DNA of 64,000 nucleotides from the NCBI GenBank assembly GCA_036873755.1, contig JAVTVY010025135.1:51748-115747 (forward strand), in the 5' to 3' direction. Shown here one piece after another: positions 23,931-34,988 of the stretch; the stretch's first letter is position 1; every line of letters begins with the position of its first letter. Under the pieces are notes generated by a model. It saw only the letters and a list, made by a program, of their open reading frames with translations, did no database searches and was not told the DNA's origin. This DNA is from Hanleya hanleyi. Taxonomy: Eukaryota; Mollusca; Polyplacophora; Lepidopleurida; Hanleyidae. The position numbers and the translations under genes are program-made.

Positions 23931-24962
23931 AATGTCAATTGTATAGGTCAATTATTATTATGTTCGGTCGGGCATTGACCCCCCTTATCTCTGAATGCAG
24001 CGAAAATCCAACCCAGTTGGATATAAATTATTGTAGCTTGGTACATCGGAACTAGTCCGACATGCAGCCTCAACAAGATAATTTATAATTCTGATATTTA
24101 TTGAATGTAAGTTCAATAAGCAGCAGAACTACAAAATATCTTGTTGATATACTACAACTGTACTACATCGGGACGCTAAATGTGTTGCTGTCTAGGTCAT
24201 CCATAAAAGGGTCTGATTGAACTATATCTTATATAAATCTTAACTTATCAGTTCACTGCCATATAGTGCTCCAAATTTTCAACAATTACTGTTATCATTT
24301 ATTCCTTTCCAAGTTTAACTTATTTAATAAAACTAGATAGTAATATAAATTTATGCCCTTACACTATAACTTATGTCAAATCTGCCTTCCTCCTAATTTT
24401 CCAACCTCGGTTTACTGTGGAAAACAACGATGTAGTCTTCTTTTCTAAAAACTGTGTCAAAATAACATCGGCCAAAAAAAGAAAGAGAATAAAAATAATA
24501 AGGCTACCCATGTATTTGTTGAGCCTCGTTACCTCAAACAAACCTAATATTAGGGACGGTCAACATATAAATGCTCTCAAATTTATACCTATAACTCTAT
24601 ACTAAGAGTAATATATTATTTACGCACGACGATTAATGAGTGACGGATCTCAATGTTGAATGCTCCAATATTCCAAAGCTCAGTTTGTACACTTATCTGG
24701 GACAAGGTGAAGTGTTAGCATTGATAATGGGGTTAGTCCCCTTAACACCAGTGAATAATTAACCCAATTTACCCTAGCTCAAGTGTGTGATTAGTCTTCA
24801 TTAGGTCAGAGGATTTACGCATAAATAGCAGTGGTTCCATTTAACCTATTAATGGAAAGTGTTAATTTCAGCAAACTAGTGACGGACAATTACCTAATCT
24901 AATAACCTTATCTACCTAATCCGGTTAAATCCTCAAAGATATCACCTTTAATATGATCAATA
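23931..24962 (+). repeat. Module A, long copy 2 with short C-like lead
   Basis: 23931-24092 resembles the CATTGACC / GATATAAATT part of module C. From 24093 the sequence matches positions 1-837 closely, with a 30-bp difference near 24250 and a few substitutions. It leads into minisatellite array 2. The 62-codon plus-strand frame at 24417 is not conserved in the other copies. Confidence 0.75.
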
Positions 24963-27492
24963 TGTATGAAAGGCCTTAGCGCCTCTGTTGGAATGTCGTA
25001 CTCGATGTCTGGAAGGCCTAAGCCCCTCTGTTTGAATGTAGCAGTCGATGTATGGAAGGCATAAGCCCCTCTGTTGGAATGTAGCAATCGAAGTATGAAA
25101 GGCCTTAGCCGCTCTGTTGGAATGTAGCAGTCGATGTATGAAAGGCCTAAGCCCCGCTGTTGGAATGTAGCAGTCGAAGTATGAAAGGCCTTAGCCGCTC
25201 TGTTGGAATGTAGCAGTCGATGTATGAAAGGCCTTAGCCCCTCTGTTGGAATGTAGCAGTCGATGTATGGAAGGCCTTAGCGCCTCTGTTGGAACGTAGC
25301 AGTCGATGTATAAGAGGCCTTAGCGCCTCTGTTGGAATGTAGCAGTCAATGTATGAAAAGCCTTAGCGCCTCTGTTTAAATGTAGCAGTCGATGCATGAA
25401 AGGCCTTAGCATCTCTGTTGGGATGTAGCAGTCGATGTATGAAAGGCAGCCCCTCTGTAGGAATGTAGCAGTCGATGTATGAAAGGCCTTAGTGCCTCTG
25501 TTGGAATGTAGCAGTCGATGTATGAAAGGCCTCAGCGCCTTTATTGGAATGTAGCAGTCGATGTATGAAAGACCTTAGCTCCTCTGTTGGAATGTAGCAG
25601 TCGATGTATGAAAGGCCTTAGCGCCTCTGTTGAAATGTAGCAGTCGATGTATGAAAGGCCTCAGCTGAAATGTAGCAGTCGAAGTATGAAAGGCCTTAGC
25701 CGCTCTGTTGGAATGTAGCAGTCGATGTATGAAAGGCCTTAGCCCCTCTGTTGGAATGTAGCAGTCGATGTATGGAAGGCCTTAGCGCCTCTGTTGGAAC
25801 GTAGCAGTCGATGTATAAGAAGCCTTAGCGCCTCTGTTGGAATGTAGCAGTCAATGTATGAAAGGCCTTAGCCGCTCTGTTGGAATGTAGCAGTCGATGT
25901 ATGAAAGGCCTTAGCCCCTCTGTTGGAATGTAGCAGTCGATGTATGGAAGGCCTTAGCGCCTCTGTTGGAATGTAGCAGTCAATGTATGAAAGGCCTTAG
26001 CGCCTCTGTTTAAATGTAGCAGTCGATGCATGAAAGGCCTTAGCATCTCTGTAGGAATGTAGCAGTCGATGTATGAAAGGCCTTAGTGCCTCTGTTGGAA
26101 TGTAGCAGTCGATGTATGAAAGGCCTCAGCGCCTTTATTGGAATGTAGCAGTCGATGTATGAAAGACCTTAGCTCCTCTGTTGGAATGTAGCAGTCGATG
26201 TATGAAAGGCCTTAGCGCCTCTGTTGAAATGTATCAGTCGATGTATGAAAGGCCTCAGCTGAAATGTAGCAGTCGCTGTATGAAAGGCCTTAGCTCCTCT
26301 GTTGGAAAGTAGCAGTCGATGTATGAAAGGCCTTAGCGCCTCTGTTGAAATGTAGCAGTCGATGTATGAAAGGCCGTAGCGCCTCTGTTGAAATGTAGCA
26401 GTCGATGTATGAAAGGCCTTAGTCCCTCTGTTGAAATGTAGCAGTCGATGTATCAAAGGCCTTAGCCTCTCTGCTGGAATGTAACAGTCGATGTATGAAA
26501 GGCCTCAGTGCCTCTGTTGAAATGTAGCAGTCGATGTATGGAATGCCTTAGCGCCTCTGTTGGAATGTAGCAGTCGATGTATGAAAGGCCTTAGCCCCTC
26601 TGTTGGAATGTAGGCTAGCAGTCGATGTATGAAAGGCCTTAACCCTTCTGTTGGAATGTAGGCTAGCAGTCGATGTCTGAAAGGCCTTAGCCCCTCTGTT
26701 GAAATGTAGCAGTCGATGTATGAAAGGCCGCAGCGCCTCTGTTGGAATGTAACAGTGGATGTATGAAAGGCCTGAGCCCCTCTGTTGAAATGTAGCAATC
26801 GATGTGTGAAAGGCCTCAGCGCCTCTGTTGGAATGTAGCAGTCGATGTATGAAAGGCCTTAGCCGCTCTGTTGGAATGTAGCAGTCGATGTATGAAAGCC
26901 TTAGCCTCTCTGTTGGAATGTAGCAGTCGATGTATGGAAGGCCTTAACGCCTCTGTTGGAATGTAGCAGTCGATGTATGAAACGTCATAGCGCCTCTGTT
27001 GGAACGTAGCAGTCGATGTATGGAAGGCATAGCCCCTCTGTTGGAATGTAGCAGTCGATGAATGAAAGGCCTAAGCTCCTCTGTTGGAATGTAGCAGTCG
27101 ATGTATGAAAGGCCTTATCCCCTTTGCTGGAATGTAGCAGTCGATGTATGAAAGGCCTTACCCCCTCTGTAGGAATGTAGCAGTCGATGTATGAAAGGCC
27201 TTAGTGCCTCTGTTGGAATGTAGCAGTCGATGTATGAAAGGCCTCAGCGCCTCTGTTGGAATGTAGCAGTCGATGTATGAAAGGCCTTAGCTCCTCTGTT
27301 GGAATGTAGGCTAGCAGTCGATGTATGAAAGGCCTTAGCGTCTCTGTTGGAATGTAACAGTGGATGTATGAAAGGCCTTAGCCCCTCTGTTGAAATGTAG
27401 CAATCGATGTATGAAAGGCCTCAGTGCCTCTGTTGGAATGTAGCAGTCGATGTATGAAAGGCCTTAGCGCCTCTGTTGGAATGTAGCTTTCG
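24963..27492. repeat. 43-bp minisatellite array 2 (about 59 units)
   Basis: Same 43-bp unit as array 1 (GGAATGTAGCAGTCGATGTA core). It includes the rare GGCTAGC-insert units near 26610, 26660 and 27310, which also occur in array 1, so the arrays share ancestry at the level of unit order. An internal duplication of several units is visible between about 25160-25400 and 25690-26060. Confidence 0.95.
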
Positions 27493-28440
27493 ATAAAGAA
27501 GCAAAACATTTGCCTAAACCAATGTAGGCCCTTGGGTCTACGAGGCAGAAATTAGGCGAAAGCATGTTGGATCTGAAGGGTATTGATGAGGTCGACTGGT
27601 ATAGTCGAGATATAACAGCGAAGTTTCATATGTAAGTAATATTAGCATGGATGACTTGGTACAAGTAACTAAAGCTAATAATTAACAACTTTACTGTTAC
27701 AAAACGGGTTTAGAGATATCGGTCTGGGTTTGTTTAACTCATCAATACGTTGTCCTATTCAACAGCACAATCGACCGCCAGCAGATAGCGTTATTATGTC
27801 GGCGTGTTTTCCTTCGAGGGCTTATTCATAACGTTGAGTGTCCGTGGTACTTTATCCACCGCCTCCCTGTTAGTCTTCTCTCAGTATTGAGTTGAGATAT
27901 TTTCTGATCATGAATCCACTAGATTATGGCCTGTTGAAATTCGACCTGATGCAGTCACAAAACTGAAAATTCATTTTGATGACTTTGTGGAATGGCGTAC
28001 AGAGACGGCCAACCAATGGTGGATACCTGATTGGGAAGCGAAGAAGGGCGGACACACCGACAGCTTGATTGGCTACTTGGATTGCTCATCATCTATGTAA
28101 ACGATCCTGATTGGTAGATTCTCAACAGTGCAGCGTCGAGTTTAATTGAGGTGGGATAATACAACAAGCATCTATGATACAAAACATCGAATTCCAAGAA
28201 TGGTGTGTTAATAAATCGAAAGCGGACAACCTAGAACGTAGGCCTATATTGCTTTTGATATACGGTATACTCTTACACTTGTAGATGCCATTCATAAAGG
28301 TCATCCTTTATTCATTTTGGTCGGGCACATTTCTCGGAAGCTACCGATTATTTAAAACTGACCCAGTGACACAGTGGTATCAATTCTCGTATAGACTGGT
28401 ACATATATGGACTTTCACGTGTTCAACTTTATGAGTTGCT
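27493..28440 (+). repeat. Module B, copy after array 2
   Basis: Matches 4213-5160 (GAGGCAGAAATTAGGCGAAA; CAGCAGATAGCGTTATTATG; CTTTTGATATACGGTATACT). It contains the uninterrupted GTGTTAATAAATCG that serves as the empty site for the retrotransposon. Confidence 0.8.
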
Positions 28441-29330
28441 GTTTATAGTAACGTATAGCTTTCCATAACATTATACCTAGTTATATTTTGTCTCTTTTAT
28501 TTTTTATTTAATCAGTCAAACCAAAAAAACAGTTTGCTGAACGGTAGCCTGATGATTAATAACTTTGAGGACAGACAACCAAGGAAGTTTTTTCGTGTTG
28601 TCCATCGAATGGGTAATATATTATCACGTTCGATCGGACATTGACCCTCTTATCTCGAAATATAACGAGAATTCAAATCTTACCCAGTGATATAAATTCT
28701 AGTAGATGGGTACATCTGAACACGCTGGATGTATTTTGTTCTCTATGCCATTCATGCAAAGTCTGTGATTAAAGTAAATCTTATCAACCGGTACCCAAAA
28801 GACCAGGATGTACCTCAATCACATGACTTCAATGCTAGTTATCATTACTGTTATCATGCACTCCTCTCCCAGTTTAACTTATTTAATCGACGTTGAGTCT
28901 ATTTATATAACAACTAAGTCATTTGATAAATGCTCCATATTTTATTCTCGTTATATTGTTTAAATGTGTTTTGCTTCGCTTTATTTGTAATGTATATGTT
29001 TTTCTTCTGTTATGTATGCATGCATATTTTATCCTACATTCTGACCCAAAATGGTGTAATAGTACAATAAAGGTATTCTGTATTCTGTACATGGTTATTG
29101 GATATCCTAACCAATAACCATTGTCACTTCTTCCTTTCCACAAATGTTTTCGTACGCAAAACTCCCTTTTCTTTGATCATTTTTTTACATTTCTATGTGA
29201 AGGGAAATCGAAAAGGAAAATCGGCGTCATTACCGTCACACCCAAAAGAGTTTTTCGTATGTACACGTCACATATCCTTTCCTAATCTCGGCTCACAGTA
29301 ATCATGATTAAACCAGATTCTCCTTTATTT
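28441..29330 (+). repeat. Module C fragment and spacer
   Basis: 28500-28720 has C landmarks (CATTGACCCTCTTATCTCG, GATATAAATTCTAGTAG). The rest to 29330 is AT-rich and unmatched. Overlapping plus and minus frames at 28919-29143 have no recognisable domain and are not called. Confidence 0.5.
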
Positions 29331-29657
29331 AAAACTTTGCCAATATATACCAAAAACAATAGAATGATAAAACATATACCGACCTATTTGTTGAGTCGCG
29401 TTACCTCAAACCTAATATTAAATTTAGTACATGTATCACGGACGGTCAAAATATAACGGCTCTCAACTTTATACCTACCTGTAGTACTAACGGTCATACA
29501 ATTTTTTAAGCACGCAACTATACTGATCGACGGAACTTATTATTGACTGATTCTCCGACTTTCGAGACCTCGAGTGATCAATCAATTCTTTATTGCACGA
29601 CTTGTGGGTTACTACAAAGTATGGCAAGCTATAAGACTACTTCTGATGAACCTATAT

Positions 29658-29788
29658 ACACTAGCGAGAGCTAGGATAAATAATGGGGTCAAGCACCTTA
29701 ACACTAGCGAGAGCTAGGATAAATAATGGGGTGAAGCACCTTAACACTAGCGAGAGCTAGGATAAATAATGGGGTCAAGCACCTTAAC
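29658..29788. repeat. Three 43-bp tandem units, unrelated to the main minisatellite
   Basis: Starts at 29658, 29701 and 29744, each beginning ACACTAGCGAGAGCTAGGAT. The period is again 43 bp but the sequence differs from the large arrays. Confidence 0.9.
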
Positions 29789-29933
29789 AGCGAAAAGATA
29801 ACCCAATTCACTGTAACTCACGTGTGTGATTTGTCTTCAACAGACCAGATGATTTACGCATACATATTAATCTCTCGAAGAGTGAATCCTTTTATTCTAC
29901 TATCAGTTTCAGCAAGCCGACGACGGACTATGA

Positions 29934-30222
29934 CTTAAGTCCATTTTACAAGGACAAGTTTTCCTTGACAATTTTTCCATGACAAGGAAAATGTGCTCAT
30001 GCAGAAAGGAAAAAGTGCTAACTTTTCCTCGTAAATTCCCACTTGTTCAAAAGCTGGTTGTGCTGGCTTTTTCTTGATAAGTAAACAAGGAAACTTCGCC
30101 GTGTAGAAAGCGAACGAGGAAAATTGTCACTTTTCTGTTCTTAATCAATCTGCATTAGTTTCACTTCCTTATAGTTTCTCGATTTACTCGCCAGATTGCA
30201 TTCCATCGTTCATGGTGATGTT
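29934..30222 (-). mobile_element. Truncated inverted-repeat element, copy 1
   Basis: An insertion relative to the module A empty sequence. It is a close relative of 30255-30665 read in the opposite direction: both contain CAATTTTTCCATGACAAGGA, an AGAAAGGAAAAAGTG stretch and a CTCGCCAG-TCGTTCATGG stretch. It appears truncated at its right end. No protein is recognised. Confidence 0.65.
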
Positions 30223-30254
30223 TTGATGTAATAACTTCTGCGTAATTCAGTTAA

Positions 30255-30665
30255 GCCCGTTCTACACGATTTTAGACAATTTCTTTGACAATTTTTCCTT
30301 GCCAAGTCTGGATAAGTGACGTGTCCGTGATAAGCAACAAGTTTTCTTCGTCGTGGAGCCAGCATTGCCATGAACGACGGAAGTCCACCTGGCGAGTAAA
30401 CAGAAAAACTACATGTTTGTTTTCACTTTCAGGAAATATCGGAAGTTGATGAGCGGCATGGAAGATGCGCACTAATAAAAAAGTTATCGTTATCCACAAA
30501 GTTTTCTTGTTGCCTCGTTCACTTGTCAAGAAAAAGCTAGCACGACCAGGATTTGAACAAGTGAGAATTGACGAGGAAAAGTTGTCACTTTTTCCTTTCT
30601 ACACGAACACTTTTTCCTTGTCATGGAAAAATTGTCACGTAAAACTTGCCCTTGTTGAGCGGGCT
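30255..30665. mobile_element. TTAA-flanked MITE, copy 2
   Basis: Flanked by TTAA at 30251-30254 and 30666-30669. In other module A copies the site reads GGTTAAATCC with a single TTAA, so the insertion point is supported by empty sites. Termini are GCCCGTTCTACA on the left and, inverted on the right, AGCCCGCTCAACA. Length is 411 bp, without a transposase. TTAA duplication suggests a piggyBac-like non-autonomous element; this is inference. Confidence 0.75.
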
Positions 30666-31200
30666 TTAAATCTTCAAAGACATCACCTTTCACATGTCCA
30701 ATATTTAGAGACATAAATTTCATATTTCCAATATATATCACAAGTCCCTCTATAAGAAAGTAGCAGTTTGTTCAAAATGTACACATATCCACATCAATAA
30801 TCCAGGTATGTTTAATTCCGACGTTTCCGACTTCACATGCGCCAAATCAGTAAAGAAGCAAAACGTTCGCTTTATTCATACCCAATGTAAGTCGAGGGGT
30901 TTACCAGAATAGGCGAAAGTGTGTGGGGACTACAAGGTATTTCTGAGATAAAAATGTATAATCAATATATAACAGAAAATGGTAGCTATACTACGAGGTG
31001 ATTAGAGCAGTCCCCAGTTAGTGAAAGAACTTCCAGCATGACCGATTTGGTAGCTACAGGTAACATAATGATAGATTTTCAGCTTTATTTTTACAAAACT
31101 GATTTCTCAGTGTAAACACATCCAGAGTCATCAATACTCCGTCTTATTCAACAGCACCATCGACCGCCAGCAGATAGCATTATTAGGTCAGCGTCTTAAC

Positions 31201-32074
31201 CCCGAAGAGCTTATTCATTAGACAAAATGAAATACAAAAAAATGAAAGAGTTTTCAATGAAACGCGATCAACCATGAACAAGTAGCGAGAGCTAAGTTTC
31301 ATGGATACTCTAAATTCTACTGGACCACGGGAAGCAGAACGCTTTTCGGCTGAAGACGTTCCGTTTGATAAGATTCCCACCATTTCAAAATATGTGATTT
31401 TGGTTCTCATGATCCTCCATACCTGTACGTAAATTCGCACAAGAAATGGTCTCTGACGACATTTTAGGGATGAGATAGCTTGTATCCACTATTTCAGTCA
31501 GATACCATTCTTGACATATACAGCCAGTTTTTCCATATATAACATGTTGCCCACAGTAATTATGGCTTGTCAAAATTACTAAAATTTGGTATATTTATAG
31601 TTATTTTTTTTTCGATTCTTAATGCAACTCTCGTGGGCAATTATAACACCTTAAGAGGGACGTTACACACATGCAATTAAAACGTTGATGATAAAGTTAC
31701 TTTAATATCTTAGTAAAATATTGAAGGACTACTTGAAAAAGAGCATATCCAGAACAAATCAGGTATTTTAACAGTGTTTAAATATGAACATTGTTTATAT
31801 GAATGAGAGATTCTAAGAAATAACAAGGATTTCGATGAGATTTTAGGGTTCAGTAAAAACTGTGCACTTAATATACAATCTTAGAAATAAATTAACACAG
31901 TGAACATTCAATCTCTTTGCTGTTATATTCAACACAAGCATTACTGTTTAAAATTAGCCACAAACAAAATGGGGCCTTCCCAGTAGTATATAAACGGCAA
32001 ATTCAGTAGAAAAATTGAGGGTGAAGCGTGAGGGTGACTAATCACTGCAAGAGCCCAGCAAGATTTATCTGCCC
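31201..32074. other. No gene recognised
   Basis: AT-rich. The minus-strand frames at 31183-31440 and 31385-31573 lack recognisable domains or good splice partners. Confidence 0.45.
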
Positions 32075-32099
32075 TACATAAGATCATACGCTTCAGTGA

Positions 32100-32175
32100 C
32101 CGCCAATGTTGTTGGTGTTGTTGTTGGTGGTGGTGATGGTGGTGGAGGAGGAGGAAGAAGAGGAAGAGGAATGGG
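32100..32175. repeat. Impure GTT/GGT/GGA microsatellite
   Basis: Runs of GTTGTT, GGTGGT and then GGAGGAGGA grade into a purine-only stretch. Confidence 0.85.
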
Positions 32176-32321
32176 GTTGAGTGAGTAAGAGGTCAGATAA
32201 GGTCGTTTGTAAACCATTAGAGGCAGTCTGTGTAACGACGCTCTGACCGGGTACCATTTCGAGTACAGGTACCTTGTCAGAGGACGTTCTCTTACTGTGA
32301 CAATATGCTCAGATATATTCA

Positions 32322-32645
32322 ATGCAAAGACAACCAAGAGACACCGAGTGGGGTAGAGCATCCCTATACCATGACTTGAGCCAGTGGCAGCCCGCCTACG
32401 ACACTACAAGGTTACAGAATGTGAGCTTCGTCCCAGGCATTCCTCGAGATATTGATCAAGCTTATTTCTTCGTCGCCCAGCAGACCAACGTGGTAGTCCT
32501 AGATTATCTGATTGGTGCGGCCAAGGACAATTCACACATTGCCGACTTGTTTACCAAAGGATCCCATCTAAGAATGAAAACCTCTGTGAAAATGACACCT
32601 GAACTAATATCAGAATATACAACTGCGCTAATACAGACCTGGTGA
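32322..32645 (+). other. Uncharacterised 107-codon open frame
   Basis: ATG to TGA with no stops, mixed composition and no low complexity. The middle reads like a folded protein (around FVPGIPRDIDQAYFFV and DNSHIADLFTK). I do not recognise a domain. No splice partner or neighbouring exon is obvious. It could be an exon of an unknown gene, a decayed transposon fragment, or chance. The flanks to 33400 contain further short frames with no clear identity. Confidence 0.25.
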
Positions 32646-33409
32646 TACAAAATATAGCAAAAATAGGAGGCCAAATTATCTGCAGTAGCTGAAAGATCTT
32701 AGGGCTCTTTTTTCTGTTCTTCTGGGAACCTGTGACAATTTAATAAACAACCAGTCACACCTACTTTTGCACAATTTTTTCCTCAGCATTACAACTGCTT
32801 CAATGGACCGTGCAATATCCCCGAAAAAACGCTTTGAAGCCAACCAAAATACCCTGAACAAGAAATTTGAATCTGAAAAGGTAATCATGTGCAAGGATTA
32901 ATCAAAAAGTTTGAACTTCAACCAAGAAAAACAATTATCGTTGAATTGGTTGCTGATGGTTTTGCCATATGCTGCATTACCCATCAGCTTTTTCATGACC
33001 TAATGGTCTTCGCTCAAATTGGCATCTCCTTCAAGCTTGTTGGCATTGGAAAAGTTTTTCAAAACAGGCCTGTTAACTCTTTATCACCTGATACATCCGG
33101 TTGACATCAAGGCCAAGGTCGCAGTAAGGATGTTTCGAGACAGATCTTCCCCCCAAACTTATTCTCAATGAGCATGCATCATTTCTATATACTGCACAGA
33201 AAATAAAATTTCAGAGACCGACTGACATAGCGAAGAATCAATAGCCTTCTTGCTAGTTATTTGATCGACATCTCCTTCCCTGGAGTTTCCCAAATGTTCG
33301 GACATATGTGACCTATGACCTCAACATACATATGGTTGATGTTTAGTCCAAGAGTTGTGAATAACCTATTCATAACTTGGAATAACAGATTTTCTAAACT
33401 TGAATTTTG

Positions 33410-33575
33410 ACCTCCGAATGAGATGGCTGGGGTCCTATTCCTTTTCACAAACAGAAACCCCACGGGTGCCCCAGTTAGTCGCCTTTTACGACAAGCTGTC
33501 TGATGAGCCAAGGCCTATTCTAGCCATGACTTGGGATGTGCACAATGATGCCCTATTGACGGGCGTATAAAAATG
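33410..33575 (-). mobile_element. SINE-like fragment and array-element terminus
   Basis: CCAGTTAGTCGCCTTTTACG, preceded by an AAACCCCACGGGTGC stretch, recurs at about 49420-49600 and looks like an antisense dispersed short element. At 33557-33574 the sequence TGACGGGCGTATAAAAAT equals the 3' terminus of the array element ending at 37580, so it is a second copy of that terminus without its array. Confidence 0.6.
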
Positions 33576-34200
33576 GTCGATTTCAGGCACATTACACTTG
33601 ACTAAACCCAGAGTTGTTGAGTGCAGACTGAATCCAGGATCTGCAAGGCAGTGTGGGTACAATCTAATGGCCAGTCGAAGATCCAAAGAAACTCACACTC
33701 CACAACTGGATGTATTTGTAAACCAACACCTCAATGAACTTCCAATCCGGTCTTTCCACATTAATCTTAGGAAGATGCAGTCTTGTCATTTGTGATGGCG
33801 ACAAGTTTACAGCATGTTGGCCACCGCATGGGCTCCGATTCATTCTAATGATCTCTTCCCTACGTTTATAACATGAAGTGAGTTTTCCAACTATTAATAA
33901 CTGGATTTAAATGACAATATGGATCAAATATTACTATTCCAATAAAGAACCAATACATACATTTATGATAATATTGGCAACTTCAGATCAAAAAATATAC
34001 CAGTTATCATCGATTAAATCTATGTTCTTGGTTGCAGAGATAGTGAAGTGCTAGAACCTGAGCTCATATGGCCACGCAAGTGTCGTTGCACCACCTGCTG
34101 ACATCGAGGCTAGACAGCAATGTCCAGGGATTAACTTGAAAAATTGACCATGGATGTCCATGTCCCCTGCCAGCAGCACCAGTTATGGTGGATATCTTGG
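33576..34200. other. No gene recognised
   Basis: The plus-strand frame 33598-33795 has no identifiable domain. Otherwise nothing. Confidence 0.45.
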
Positions 34201-34490
34201 ATTACGCAGGTTATCTGAAAAGCAGTCCCAACCATCCTCTCACCGATGTCAAGACACTCAAGTTTGAAGTCGATTAGTAGAATAGTTCTCAAATTGTTGG
34301 TCGGACAAGAAATGTGTAAAGATCCAACTGCCGAAATTACGCAGGTAAGTGAAAAACAATTCCAACCGTCCTCTCACCGATGTCAAGACACTCTCCAAGT
34401 TTGAAATTGATCGGTTGAATAGTTCTCGAGTTATTGGTCGGTCAAGATATGTAACGGAAAGACGGAATAACGGACGCCCGGTGTTTCTAA
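34201..34490 (+). repeat. Two-unit ~135-bp tandem array ending in ACGGACG
   Basis: Units start ATTACGCAGG at 34201 and 34336, and share CCTCTCACCGATGTCAAGAC and TAGTTCTC-AG-T-TTGGTCGG. The second unit runs into a GACGGAATAACGGACGCCC stretch. Architecture is the same as the larger arrays at 36.1, 54.0 and 57.6 kb, with different sequence. Confidence 0.8.
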
Positions 34491-34597
34491 GTGTCCCCCT
34501 CCCCCCCACCCATGGCAGGGGACAATTAAAGTGCAAATGCCGCATTCCTTCTCTGTATCCTGGCACAATGCTATGGAGCCCCGAGACCCAACTGTTT

Positions 34598-34612
34598 ACT
34601 ATGGTGGAGGAG
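34598..34612. repeat. SINE target site duplication, left
   Basis: ACTATGGTGGAGGAG, repeated perfectly at 34974-34988. Confidence 0.95.
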
Positions 34613-34691
34613 ACCGCGGTGGTCTAATGGTTAGAGCGTCGGCGTCGGCCTCGTAAGCGGTAGGTTCTGGGTTCGATCCCAGGCCGGGTCA
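34613..34691 (+). ncRNA. tRNA-like head of the SINE
   Basis: Cloverleaf remnant with intact A and B boxes, a T-arm CTGGGTTCGATCCCAG that pairs perfectly, and an anticodon loop CTCGTAA. The acceptor and anticodon stems have mismatches, so it is a SINE promoter rather than a working tRNA gene. Confidence 0.8.
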
Positions 34692-34973
34692 TACCTAAGA
34701 CTTGAAAAATGGAACTTGTTGCTTCCTCGCTTACGCTCAGCATTAAGAGGATAGAACAAGGACTGGTTCGCTCGGTGTCAGTATAATGTGACTGAGTGGG
34801 GTGTCATGTCTGCCTACGGCATGATATTTCAGTGGGACAGCACTATAAAATGGCAGCATTAGATCTGCTCTGTTACAAGTAGGTTCCCCTTCCCCTCCCC
34901 TCCCTTCCCTTCCCCGTCGTGATATAGCTGGAAAAATGTTGAAAGCGACGTTAAACCCTATTCACTCTCACTC
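34613..34973 (+). mobile_element. tRNA-related SINE, full length
   Basis: A 361-bp element between perfect 15-bp direct repeats. The head (34613-34691) is tRNA-like, with pol III A box TGGTCTAATGG at 34620-34630 and B box GGTTCGATCCC at 34670-34680. The body includes pyrimidine-rich CCCTCCC stretches. The tail reads AGCTGGAAAAATGTTGAAAG, then GCGACGTTAAA and a short CACT run. The same tail occurs at 9621 (antisense) and 46805. It moves using a partner LINE; the partner is not in the window. Confidence 0.93.
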
Positions 34974-34988
34974 ACTATGGTGGAGGAG

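Larger units (their letters stand above)
29331..31200 (+). repeat. Diverged A-B copy carrying nested insertions
   Basis: A-like landmarks (GTTGAGTCGCGTTACCTCAA near 29391; a TCTTCAAAGACATCACC match near 30671) and B-like landmarks (AGGCGAAAGTGTGTGGGGAC near 30912; CAGCAGATAGCATTATTAGG near 31168) are separated by two inverted-repeat insertions and no minisatellite. It is the most diverged copy. Confidence 0.65.

Noticed and set aside
34613..34691. Functional tRNA gene
   Set aside because: The acceptor and anticodon stems have mismatches, and the sequence continues into a SINE body with its own target duplication.
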